A stretch of 34,616 bases of DNA from Desulfobulbaceae bacterium. GTDB taxonomy: Bacteria > Desulfobacterota > Desulfobulbia > Desulfobulbales > Desulfocapsaceae. Positions 1 to 6,566 of this stretch are shown here, piece by piece. Under the pieces are notes generated by a model. It had not been told where the DNA came from, made no database searches, and saw nothing but the letters and a program-made list of their open reading frames with translations. The position numbers and the translations under genes are program-made. The stretch is taken from NCBI GenBank assembly GCA_003249645.1, contig QKIH01000142.1, positions 1-34,616 on the forward strand, in the 5' to 3' direction. Position 1 is the stretch's first letter; every line of letters starts with the position of its first letter.

Positions 1-38
1 GAAAAGGAACTGGGTCTTCACGGCTAACCAGGTAAACA

Positions 39-81
39 GACAAACGGATTTCCGCAGCCAAATTGCAGAAATCCGTTTGTC
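39..81 (-). terminator. Hairpin terminator after the MscS-type channel gene
   Basis: Two perfect 14-base arms, 39-52 and 68-81, are separated by a 15-base loop. The stem starts immediately after the stop codon of the minus-strand channel gene. The T-rich tail on the minus strand is short, so termination is likely but may not be strong. The same hairpin could also stop transcripts arriving from the left. Confidence 0.6.
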
Positions 82-1200
82 TTATTCTCCTGTCTCCTCT
101 ATTCTTTTTTCCAAGGTATCATTGCCTGAACGAGCAGTAACAAGATGAACATCACGCTGCGGAAATGGTATGGCAATTTTCATTTCATTAAATGTCTTGT
201 AAATATCCTTGATCAGATCATGGGTCATGCGGCCTCGAACTCTCGGATCGTTTACCCAGCATAAGAGCTGAAAATCTATGGAGGACTCGCCAAATTTTCT
301 TGCCCTTGCCCTTGGCGCCGGATTTTTGGCAACTCCCGGGTGCCTCAATGCAACTGCCATCAATGCTTCTTCAACCTGATCAAGATCACTGCCGTATGCA
401 ACCCCGACATCAATTCGAATCCTAAACATCGGCTGCGGCGCAGACTGGTTAATAATCTTGGAGTTGGCCATGATAGAATTCGGTATCGTAATCAGTACAT
501 CGTCCCGGGTTTTTATCTTGGTTGACCGAATACCGAGTTCAACAACTTCTCCCCTTTCACCCGAATCGAGGACAATATACTCACTTACCTTGTATGACCG
601 ATCCATATAGATACTGATGCCGCCGAAAAAATTGGCAAGAGTATCTTTTGCAGCCAAAGCAATGGCAATACCGGCAATACCGGCAGAAGCAAAAATCGGG
701 GTAATCGCAATATCCCAGATACTCAGACCCCAAAGAATCGCTGTGAAAACAAGAATAATTCTGGATATATTCTTGAACATATAAAACAGATCACGATCAA
801 ATTCCTCCCGGCGTAATAAAATGCCGGCCGAGACTTCATTGAGTCTGTTCATTGCTCGTAAAACGGCAATTATCCAGACAAGCAGCATTGCACTTCTGAT
901 AACTGCCGGCAGCAAAAAATCATAGGGCGCCTTTGGTACAGGGTCAGTCAGTGTCGCATGCATACAGCCAAAGAGAAAAAGAGTAAGAGCAAGCGGTGTC
1001 TGCAGAAATTGCAGCAAAAAATCATCAAAGGGCAGCCGTGTTTTTCGTGCGGCTGTCCGTAAAAGCCTGATGACAACAAAATGGAGAATCCAGGCAACCA
1101 GAGAATAAACTGCTATTATTGCAGTGCGTTCAATAAAATTCTCGGTATCGGCTTCAAGCAATTTAGCAATATAAACAGAAACAGTATCAATGGTTGCCAT
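82..1200 (-). CDS. MscS-family small-conductance mechanosensitive ion channel
   Basis: This 372-residue inner-membrane protein should open under membrane tension and release solutes during osmotic downshock. Hydrophobic helices are visible at about residues 25-47, 66-82, 96-116 and 143-161. They are followed by the Gly/Ala-rich pore helix at about 167-196 (SAGIAGIAIALAAKDTLANF), the family hallmark. The beta domain follows (IPNSIMANSKIIN) and then the mixed alpha/beta C-terminal domain. It is longer than E. coli MscS (286 residues) because of extra N-terminal helices, as in YbdG/YnaI-like members. The Trm112-like gene lies 12 bases upstream on the same strand, so the two are probably co-transcribed. 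The start at 1200 has only a weak purine-rich ribosome site. The family is clear; the physiological role beyond osmoprotection is inference. Confidence 0.93.
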   Translation of the reverse strand: MATIDTVSVYIAKLLEADTENFIERTAIIAVYSLVAWILHFVVIRLLRTAARKTRLPFDDFLLQFLQTPLALTLFLFGCMHATLTDPVPKAPYDFLLPAVIRSAMLLVWIIAVLRAMNRLNEVSAGILLRREEFDRDLFYMFKNISRIILVFTAILWGLSIWDIAITPIFASAGIAGIAIALAAKDTLANFFGGISIYMDRSYKVSEYIVLDSGERGEVVELGIRSTKIKTRDDVLITIPNSIMANSKIINQSAPQPMFRIRIDVGVAYGSDLDQVEEALMAVALRHPGVAKNPAPRARARKFGESSIDFQLLCWVNDPRVRGRMTHDLIKDIYKTFNEMKIAIPFPQRDVHLVTARSGNDTLEKRIEETGE

Positions 1201-1212
1201 GAATGTTCTCTT

Positions 1213-1383
1213 CTACACTCCAAGCTTCTGCGCTTTTTCAACAAGCATTACCGGAATGCCGTCTTGAATGGGATAAAGCAAAGAGCATTTTTCACACACA
1301 AGTCCCTTCTTTTCTTCATCCAGTTTTACCGGTCCTTTACATTCCGGGCAGGCCAGTATTTCAAGCAGATCTTTGTTAATCAT
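1213..1383 (-). CDS. Trm112-like zinc-ribbon protein (UPF0434/YcaR family)
   Basis: This 56-residue protein begins MINKDLLEILACPECKGPVK. It has two Cys-x2-Cys pairs (ACPEC and VCEKC), spaced as in bacterial Trm112/YcaR proteins, and the typical ending around YPIQDGIPVML. Family members bind zinc or act as small partners that stabilise methyltransferases; in bacteria the partner is usually unknown. An AGGAG ribosome site lies seven bases upstream of the ATG. The gene precedes the MscS-type channel by 12 bases. No methyltransferase is adjacent, so the partner cannot be named from this window. Confidence 0.9.
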   Translation of the reverse strand: MINKDLLEILACPECKGPVKLDEEKKGLVCEKCSLLYPIQDGIPVMLVEKAQKLGV

Positions 1384-1420
1384 ATTTCTCCTTTTATATC
1401 AGTATGCTATTAATGTATGT

Positions 1421-1447
1421 TTTGAAATTGAGCCTAATTATTTCAAA
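1421..1447. promoter_or_regulatory. Inverted repeat in the Trm112/GntR divergent region
   Basis: The arms TTTGAAAT (1421-1428) and ATTTCAAA (1440-1447) form a perfect 8-base inverted repeat with an 11-base spacer. It sits between the minus-strand Trm112-like gene and the plus-strand GntR gene, about 40 bases upstream of the Trm112 start. It could be an operator for the minus-strand transcript. No matching site is seen elsewhere in the window, so the call is tentative. Confidence 0.25.
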
Positions 1448-1474
1448 TAGTTCTCTTAAAAGCTACAAAAAATA

Positions 1475-1526
1475 TTGACAGGAATTTATTCAGGTGTATT
1501 ATTATCGATAATATATAATTGATAAT
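1475..1526 (+). promoter_or_regulatory. Promoter and operator of the first GntR gene
   Basis: A perfect -35 box TTGACA (1475-1480) is followed 16 bases later by TATTAT (1497-1502). The 12-base palindrome ATTATCGATAAT (1501-1512) overlaps the end of the -10 box. A degenerate second copy, AATTGATAAT, lies at 1517-1526. The same palindrome recurs at the same place relative to the promoter of the next gene (2220-2231). This is the arrangement expected of an autorepressed GntR regulator. Confidence 0.65.
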
Positions 1527-1534
1527 GGTGATCA

Positions 1535-2176
1535 ATGGTTGCTCTTAAACGTAAAAGTCTGACTGAACAGATACAGGAAGTCCTCATTGATAGAATCATT
1601 AGAGGAGAACTTCTGCCGGGAGACCGGCTCAAGGAGTTGCAGATAGCTAATGAGTTCGGTACAAGTCAGGCGCCCGTTCGAGAGACAATCAGAAGCCTCC
1701 AGGCTATGGGATATGTAGAACATAAACCGCATGTCGGAGCGATTGTAAAAAAGTTCACTAGAAAAGAAATTGAAGAAGCGTACCAGGTGCGGGAAGCGCT
1801 TGAAGGTCATTGTCTCACCTTCTCGGATGTTGACAGAAAAGACCTTATAGGCAGCATGAGTATTCAGCTTGATCAGATGTTTAAAGCGAAAAATGCTAAT
1901 GACATCCAGGAATTTATTAAAGCTGACAACCTGTTTCACAGGGCGATTATTGAATGTTCTCAGAATGTTAGAATGCTTGAAATCTGGGACTCACTCAAAA
2001 TGCAGATGCAGGTAATTGCCACCCATGTTGAGGCACTGATGTCGTTTGACACGCTGTACGGTCTCCATCCTCCAATTGTTGAGGCTCTGGTTAACAGGGA
2101 TCGGGATCTGGCAAAGCAGAAACTTGCCGACCATTATAGAGTAGTAGAACAACACTGGGTCAGAACCGGTGAATAG
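1535..2176 (+). CDS. GntR-family transcriptional regulator, FCD type
   Basis: This is a 213-residue DNA-binding regulator. The winged helix-turn-helix covers about residues 8-73, with the typical LTEQIQEVLIDRIIRGELLPG start and SQAPVRETIRSLQAMG recognition region. The C-terminal all-helical FCD effector domain (about 80-208) keeps the metal-site residues Asp131, His135, His178 and His200. Members of this subfamily usually respond to carboxylic acids bound near that metal. The start at 1535 has a poor ribosome site, so translation may be weak. The ATTATCGATAAT palindrome at its own promoter and at that of the 61-residue protein downstream suggests that it represses both. The effector is not visible from the sequence. 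Confidence 0.92.
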   Translation: MVALKRKSLTEQIQEVLIDRIIRGELLPGDRLKELQIANEFGTSQAPVRETIRSLQAMGYVEHKPHVGAIVKKFTRKEIEEAYQVREALEGHCLTFSDVDRKDLIGSMSIQLDQMFKAKNANDIQEFIKADNLFHRAIIECSQNVRMLEIWDSLKMQMQVIATHVEALMSFDTLYGLHPPIVEALVNRDRDLAKQKLADHYRVVEQHWVRTGE

Positions 2177-2192
2177 ATATTAGAAGCATAAG

Positions 2193-2236
2193 TTGATTTG
2201 AAGTATAGGATCAAATTTAATTATCGATAATCGATA
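2193..2236 (+). promoter_or_regulatory. Promoter and operator of the 61-residue protein gene
   Basis: TTGATT (2193-2198), 17 bases, then TTTAAT (2216-2221) form a plausible sigma-70-type promoter. The palindrome ATTATCGATAAT (2220-2231) overlaps the end of the -10 box, and a further CGATAA half-site follows directly. Placement and sequence match the GntR promoter at 1475-1526, which supports control by the same repressor. Confidence 0.6.
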
Positions 2237-2247
2237 AGGAGTTAGTC

Positions 2248-2433
2248 ATGAAACGCTTTGAAATGGCAGAACCATTAACCCAGGAAGAACTCTGTGAAGT
2301 ATTGAGACGTGGTCAAGAACTGCATGACAAAGAAATATCAGAAAAAATTTTGAGATTAGTGAAAAGGATCGCAAATACATTCAGTAAGCGTGAAAAAGTG
2401 ATCCATCACAAACCAGCTGGAGCACGTGCCTAG
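2248..2433 (+). CDS. Small hypothetical protein, probable GntR target
   Basis: I do not recognise this 61-residue protein. It is hydrophilic, with an acidic N-terminal third (EPLTQEELCEVL) and a basic, helix-prone middle and end (ILRLVKRIANTFSKREK). It has no signal peptide or membrane segment and one cysteine. A strong TAAGGAG ribosome site lies six bases before the ATG. It has its own promoter with a palindrome identical to that of the preceding GntR gene, and hairpins follow it. These signals support a real, regulated small gene. A nucleic-acid- or protein-binding role is possible from the charge pattern, but this is inference only. Confidence 0.6.
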   Translation: MKRFEMAEPLTQEELCEVLRRGQELHDKEISEKILRLVKRIANTFSKREKVIHHKPAGARA

Positions 2434-2475
2434 ATCTGAACTCCTCCTTTTTTCAACGGGCACATGTTTCAAGAT

Positions 2476-2500
2476 TAAGGCACTGGTTATCAGTGCCTTA
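2476..2500 (+). terminator. Hairpin after the 61-residue protein gene
   Basis: Perfect 10-base arms at 2476-2485 and 2491-2500 (TAAGGCACTG and its complement) enclose a 5-base loop. The stem lies 43 bases after the stop codon. The following sequence is only moderately T-rich (TAATCTCCCTTT), so it may be a weak terminator. Confidence 0.5.
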
Positions 2501-2558
2501 TAATCTCCCTTTATTCCGCGTTTCCCAGCGCGTTTAACCTTCTATAGCAATACACCCC

Positions 2559-2625
2559 AAAATCGCCAGCCTCCCTGGCTGTTATCAACCCCCAATTGAT
2601 ACCGGCCACTGGCGATTTTCTTTTA
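2559..2625 (+). terminator. Long hairpin terminator upstream of proC
   Basis: Outer 11-base arms (2559-2569 and 2609-2619) pair perfectly, and an inner TATCAA/TTGATA stem (2583-2588 and 2596-2601) extends the fold. A T-rich stretch follows (ATTTTCTTTTA). Together with the hairpin at 2476-2500 it fills most of the 316-base gap between the small gene and proC; I see no further gene in that gap. The branched shape is more elaborate than an ordinary terminator. Confidence 0.5.
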
Positions 2626-2749
2626 CCTTTCACAAAAGCGTGGTATATAAAGCCCTTGCGACTGCATAAACACCACTTCACCCGTCATAACTTACCCAGT
2701 TAGTTCAAATCCGGGTGTATTATAACGACCTTTTAAGGAGTACCTCATT

Positions 2750-3595
2750 ATGCTGAAAGATAAACGTATTGGCTTCATCGGCGGCGGCAACATGGGCGAG
2801 GCCCTGATCAGCGGCCTTATTATGGCAAATTCTGCAAAACCTGAAAACATCACCTGCTCAGATGTTCGTAAAGATGCACTGCAGGAGCTGAAAGATAAAT
2901 ACGGGGTCAACACAACGACCGACAACAACGAAGTTGTCCGCAATTCTGATATTATCGTCTACGCTACCAAGCCTCAGATTCTTGCTTCGGTGCTCAAAGA
3001 AACAGCCGATGCTCTTGACCAGTCTAAACTTGTCATATCTATTGCGGCAGGAGTTCCGCTTGCTGCCATTGCTTCAGGTGTCGGAAAAGAACTGAGACTG
3101 ATCCGCGTCATGCCGAACATCTGTGCTTTTGTTAAAGAAAGCGCAACCGCCATCGCCGCTGGAGATTTTGTTCTCGAGGGTGATGTGGAAATGGCAAAAG
3201 AGATTTTCGACTCAGTAGGTATCAGTGTGTTTATTCAGGAAAACGTCCTGATGGATGCCTTTACAGGCTTGAGCGGCAGCGGGCCGGCCTACATGTTTCT
3301 GATCATCGAAGCCATGGCTGATGCAGGAGTTAAAATGGGGCTGTCCCGTAAGGACTCTCTTCTTCTCTCTGCCCAGACCATGCTTGGCTCGGCAAAGATG
3401 CTGCTCGAATCCAAAGAGCACCCCGGCCAGCTGAAAGACAGGGTAACTTCACCAGGAGGAACGTCAATTGCGGGTATTCATACCCTTGAACAGGGCGGTT
3501 TACGAACGACAATCATAGATTGCGTTGAAGTGGCAACCAAGAGATCAAAAGAGCTTGGCGAAGCAACAATTAAAAATTTTGAGAACTCAAAATAG
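2750..3595 (+). CDS. proC: Pyrroline-5-carboxylate reductase
   Basis: This 281-residue cytosolic enzyme reduces pyrroline-5-carboxylate to proline with NAD(P)H, the last step of proline synthesis. The N-terminal Rossmann fold starts with IGFIGGGNMGEALISGL (about residues 7-23). The C-terminal dimer domain carries LSGSGPAYMFLIIEAMADA and the family signature region DRVTSPGGTSIAGIHTLE. Length matches the family (about 270 residues). An AAGGAG ribosome site sits nine bases before the ATG. The gene is flanked by hairpins and seems to be transcribed alone. It faces a convergent catabolic block that contains the opposing proline-degrading enzymes. Confidence 0.97.
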   Translation: MLKDKRIGFIGGGNMGEALISGLIMANSAKPENITCSDVRKDALQELKDKYGVNTTTDNNEVVRNSDIIVYATKPQILASVLKETADALDQSKLVISIAAGVPLAAIASGVGKELRLIRVMPNICAFVKESATAIAAGDFVLEGDVEMAKEIFDSVGISVFIQENVLMDAFTGLSGSGPAYMFLIIEAMADAGVKMGLSRKDSLLLSAQTMLGSAKMLLESKEHPGQLKDRVTSPGGTSIAGIHTLEQGGLRTTIIDCVEVATKRSKELGEATIKNFENSK

Positions 3596-3615
3596 AGATC
3601 CTCAAAATCAGTTAT

Positions 3616-3664
3616 AAAAAAAGGCTCCGGACAGTAATTTCCCTGCTGTCCGGAGCCTTTTTTT
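3616..3664. terminator. Bidirectional terminator between proC and korC
   Basis: Perfect 14-base GC-rich arms at 3621-3634 and 3646-3659 are flanked by an A run on the left and a T run on the right, so it can work on both strands. It ends proC transcription on the plus strand. On the minus strand it overlaps the last codon of the kor operon. Confidence 0.92.
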
Positions 3665-4220
3665 ATCTTCCCATTATTTCGGCCATTTTCTCACTGCCGA
3701 GTTTGTATCCGATCTCAAAAGCCTTCTGGTTCATCTCGATAAAGTCCTCCGGCACCCGGTCAGCAATGACCTTAAACACCGACTCTTTTTGCAGTACCGG
3801 TTCAATACCAAGCAGAGCCCCAAGTACAGCAACGTTAAAAACGATCGGTTTTCCGATCTGTTCCATCACATTTTCATAGATCGGCAGTTCAATTTGTCTG
3901 GCATCGACTTTCTTACCGATATCCACAAATCTGGTGTCGGTAATAACGGTCCCGCCGGGTCGAACTATTGCACCATAGGTATTGTATGCATGCTGGGTAA
4001 GACAAACCAGGATGTTCGGCTGGCTGACGAGTGGAAAATCGATTTCAAAATCAGAGATGATAATATCACTCCTTGTCGCGCCGCCCCTTGCAGCCGCTCC
4101 ATAACTCTGTGACTGTGTTGCATTCAGCCCCTCATACATCACCGCAGCCTCGGCAAGCAGAATAGCAGCAGTGATTACCCCCTGCCCGCCTGAACCTGAA
4201 AAGACGATTCTCGTACGCAT
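3663..4220 (-). CDS. korC: 2-oxoacid:ferredoxin oxidoreductase, gamma subunit
   Basis: This 185-residue subunit belongs to the four-subunit enzyme encoded by the korDABC block. The complex oxidatively decarboxylates a 2-oxoacid to its acyl-CoA and reduces ferredoxin. The gamma signature is clear: the start RIVFSGSGGQGVITAAILLA and the SQSYGAAARGGATRSDIIIS segment at about residues 37-56. Its start lies two bases after the korB stop codon, which indicates translational coupling. It is the last gene of the operon and its stop codon touches the bidirectional terminator. The 2-oxoglutarate assignment rests on the D-A-B-C order and the proline-degrading context; a branched-chain or other 2-oxoacid cannot be excluded. 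Confidence 0.9.
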   Translation of the reverse strand: MRTRIVFSGSGGQGVITAAILLAEAAVMYEGLNATQSQSYGAAARGGATRSDIIISDFEIDFPLVSQPNILVCLTQHAYNTYGAIVRPGGTVITDTRFVDIGKKVDARQIELPIYENVMEQIGKPIVFNVAVLGALLGIEPVLQKESVFKVIADRVPEDFIEMNQKAFEIGYKLGSEKMAEIMGR

Positions 4221-4222
4221 GA

Positions 4223-5029
4223 TTATTTCCTCCCCTTCATAGCATATTCAATAATCTTGTCATACTCTTCGCAATACTCAGGAGCCTGCCGATCAACAAA
4301 AATACCCCGGCCTATCAGAGCCGGATTTTCTTCAAGTTTTTTCGAGCCAAGTCTCGCAGTGATCTTGTCATAATTGGCAACCATCTGCGGAGCATCACCT
4401 TCTTTATTTTTTCTGCCGTAATGGGTAGGGCATTGTGAAAGAATCTCAACCACAGAAAAGCCTTTGTGCATGATCGCTTTCTTCAGAAAATCGGTCGCTT
4501 CAGTTGCATGAAAAGTTGTTGTCCTGGCAACAAAGGTTGCACCGGCAGCCTTTGCCAGTTCAACGACATCAAAATCGTTGTCGATAGTGAGATAAGGTGC
4601 CGTAGTCGCTTTCTTGCCGACCCCGGAAAGGGGGGAATATTGCCCGCCGGTCATGCCGTAAATCTTATTGTTCATGACAATGGCTGTAATGTCGATGTTT
4701 CTCCTGGCAGCATGAATAAAATGATTGCCGCCTATTGCCAGGGCATCGCCGTCACCCATTGGCACCAGCAGTTTCAGCTTCGGCTGGCTGAGTTTTACGC
4801 CTGTTGCAAAAGCAAGTGCCCTGCCGTGCAGAGAATGCAGAGAGTGAAAATCAACATAACCTGAAATCCTGGCTGAACAACCGATACCGGAGGTCATGAC
4901 AATATCATTTTTTTCAATGCCAAGCTCTTCTACTGCCCGCAGCAGCGAATTGAGCACCGTACCGTGTCCACAGCCCGGGCACCACATATGAGGGAAAAAG
5001 CGCTGTCGTAGATAATCCTTGATTGCCAT
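4223..5029 (-). CDS. korB: 2-oxoacid:ferredoxin oxidoreductase, beta subunit (TPP-binding)
   Basis: This 268-residue subunit binds thiamine diphosphate. The N-terminal CPGCGHG motif (Cys17, Cys20) is typical of the beta subunit. The TPP-magnesium motif runs from GDGD (about residues 92-95) to MNN (119-121), followed by KIYGMTGGQYSP. It is translationally coupled to korA (two-base gap upstream) and korC (two-base gap downstream). Length fits the split-subunit form of the enzyme. The substrate is inferred as 2-oxoglutarate from context only. Confidence 0.93.
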   Translation of the reverse strand: MAIKDYLRQRFFPHMWCPGCGHGTVLNSLLRAVEELGIEKNDIVMTSGIGCSARISGYVDFHSLHSLHGRALAFATGVKLSQPKLKLLVPMGDGDALAIGGNHFIHAARRNIDITAIVMNNKIYGMTGGQYSPLSGVGKKATTAPYLTIDNDFDVVELAKAAGATFVARTTTFHATEATDFLKKAIMHKGFSVVEILSQCPTHYGRKNKEGDAPQMVANYDKITARLGSKKLEENPALIGRGIFVDRQAPEYCEEYDKIIEYAMKGRK

Positions 5030-5031
5030 TG

Positions 5032-6180
5032 TTATACTCCCCTCCCCTGGATAATTCTGAGAAGTCCTTTTATATCAGCCGGGGTAATCAGCTTGCCGTC
5101 TATTCTGTTGGACAGGAAGACCTTACCCGGATCATCAACCGCCGCTTTTACATGATACATGAGCTGACCGCTGTTCATTTCAACAACGATCACAGCTTTT
5201 GCTTTGCTGCACTTTTCCCGGATCAGGTGCTGCGGGAAAGGCCAGAGGGACTGCAGTTCCAGCACCCCTATCTTTTCACCTTTCATCCTGCGGTTTTTCG
5301 CCATATGAATAGCAGATCGCGCCGATGATCCATAAGAAATAAGAACATATTCGGCACCATCCATGTAGTGTTCCTTATATCTGGTGATCGAATGGACATT
5401 GTTGTCAATTTTATCCATCAGATGACGAAGAAGATCGCTCACAACCTGGGGATTATTTGACGGAAAGCCCCACATATCATGGAACAGGCCGGTAACGTTA
5501 TAGCGATGTTCAGCTCCGAAATCAGACATCGGCAGACGGCCATCTTCTCTTGGCAGATAAGGCCTGTAGTCAACACCTTTGCCGACCGAAGTTCTCAACC
5601 TGCCGACAATAGGCAGCTCGCCTTCATCGGGCAGTACCAGTTTCTCCCGTAAATGGCCAATAGCCTCATCAAAGAGCAGAATAACCGGGGTTCGATAGGT
5701 TTCTGCCAGGTTAAAGGCATCAACCGTAATAGAAAATATATCCTGATGATTGGAGGCGGTGAGAGCTATGATGTTATGATCCCCATGGGTTCCCCATCTG
5801 GCCTGATTCAAGTCGCCCTGACTGACATGGGTCGGGTTGCCGGTGGAAGGGCCGCCGCGTTGAACATTGGCTATAACACAAGGAATTTCTGCCATACAGG
5901 CATAACCAATCGCTTCCTGTTTCAATGAGAAGCCCGGCCCCGAAGTTGCGGTCATTACTTTTTTACCGGTGAGCGATGCCCCAATGATAGCGCACATGGA
6001 AGCGATTTCGTCTTCCATCTGGATAAACTTTCCACCCCTTTCCGGCAGTCGCTGTGAGAGACACTCTGCTATTTCTGTCGAAGGTGTAATCGGATAACCT
6101 GCAAAAAATTCCACCCCAGCATAGAGTGCGCCTTCAACGCAGGCCTCGTTCCCCTGGATAAACTTTATACTTTTTTCCAT
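5032..6180 (-). CDS. korA: 2-oxoacid:ferredoxin oxidoreductase, alpha subunit
   Basis: This subunit is 382 residues from the chosen start. It carries the pyrimidine-binding domain of the TPP enzyme, with GYPITPSTEIAE near the N-terminus and the conserved QMEDEIASMCAIIGASLTG segment. The C-terminal part resembles the transketolase C-terminal domain (LELQSLWPFP). I chose the ATG at 6180 (MEKSIKFIQGNEA) because it has an AAGGAAAAG ribosome site at good spacing and begins one base after the korD stop. A frame-extended start at 6204 would overlap korD by 23 bases and has no support. The gene is the second of the korDABC operon. Confidence 0.93.
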   Translation of the reverse strand: MEKSIKFIQGNEACVEGALYAGVEFFAGYPITPSTEIAECLSQRLPERGGKFIQMEDEIASMCAIIGASLTGKKVMTATSGPGFSLKQEAIGYACMAEIPCVIANVQRGGPSTGNPTHVSQGDLNQARWGTHGDHNIIALTASNHQDIFSITVDAFNLAETYRTPVILLFDEAIGHLREKLVLPDEGELPIVGRLRTSVGKGVDYRPYLPREDGRLPMSDFGAEHRYNVTGLFHDMWGFPSNNPQVVSDLLRHLMDKIDNNVHSITRYKEHYMDGAEYVLISYGSSARSAIHMAKNRRMKGEKIGVLELQSLWPFPQHLIREKCSKAKAVIVVEMNSGQLMYHVKAAVDDPGKVFLSNRIDGKLITPADIKGLLRIIQGRGV

Positions 6181-6181
6181 A

Positions 6182-6400
6182 TTACTTTTCCTTGTCCGGT
6201 TCAATCACAACTTCGATTGCCAGGTCGGGGCATCTGATCTCACAGAGTTTGCAGCAAATGCAATCTTGCGGTCGAACAGCCACAGACTTGTCTTCCTTAT
6301 CCAGTTCAAGAACCTTTTTCGGACAGAAAGCGACGCAAATGCCGCAACCTTTGCACCAGTCTCTGTTAATTACAAGTTCTTTGAGCTTCTTTTTTGCCAT
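6182..6400 (-). CDS. korD: 2-oxoacid:ferredoxin oxidoreductase, delta subunit (2[4Fe-4S] ferredoxin-like)
   Basis: This 72-residue subunit has two cluster motifs, CKGCGICVAFCP and CICCKLCEIRCP, each able to hold a [4Fe-4S] cluster. It passes electrons from the catalytic subunits to free ferredoxin. It opens the operon, with a GAGGGAA ribosome site before the ATG. Its start lies only about 36 bases after a strong terminator-like hairpin on the same strand, which is unusual for the first gene of an operon. Confidence 0.93.
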   Translation of the reverse strand: MAKKKLKELVINRDWCKGCGICVAFCPKKVLELDKEDKSVAVRPQDCICCKLCEIRCPDLAIEVVIEPDKEK

Positions 6401-6435
6401 TGTTCCCTCTTTAACAAACAGATCTCATTCAGGTT

Positions 6436-6472
6436 CAAAAAAAAATACGACCCTGCAAACAACACAGGGTCG
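6436..6472 (-). terminator. Terminator or attenuator between P5C dehydrogenase and korD
   Basis: On the minus strand, the 8-base arms CGACCCTG and CAGGGTCG (6465-6472 and 6448-6455) enclose a 9-base loop and are followed by a run of nine T residues. This is a textbook intrinsic terminator. Because it lies after the P5C dehydrogenase gene and just before korD, it may end the proline operon, act as an attenuator for kor, or both. Confidence 0.85.
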
Positions 6473-6530
6473 CGTCTCAATGCTCACGAAAATCTTTCTC
6501 TATTGACTGAAGCCATACTGTACTAAAACA

Positions 6531-6544
6531 CCATCAAGTGATGG
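6531..6544. promoter_or_regulatory. Palindrome between P5C dehydrogenase and korD
   Basis: CCATCA-AG-TGATGG is a perfect inverted repeat. On the minus strand it lies inside the spacer of a weak promoter candidate (TTGATT at 6552-6547, 18 bases, TTTTAG at 6528-6523) that could drive korDABC. It may be an operator for kor. I see no second copy, so support is thin. Confidence 0.25.
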
Positions 6545-6566
6545 AAAATCAACTCTTTTTTAAACA

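Noticed and set aside
5032-6204. Longer start for korA at 6204
   Set aside because: It would overlap korD by 23 bases and add eight residues unlike the family; the ATG at 6180 has a good ribosome site and begins one base after the korD stop.
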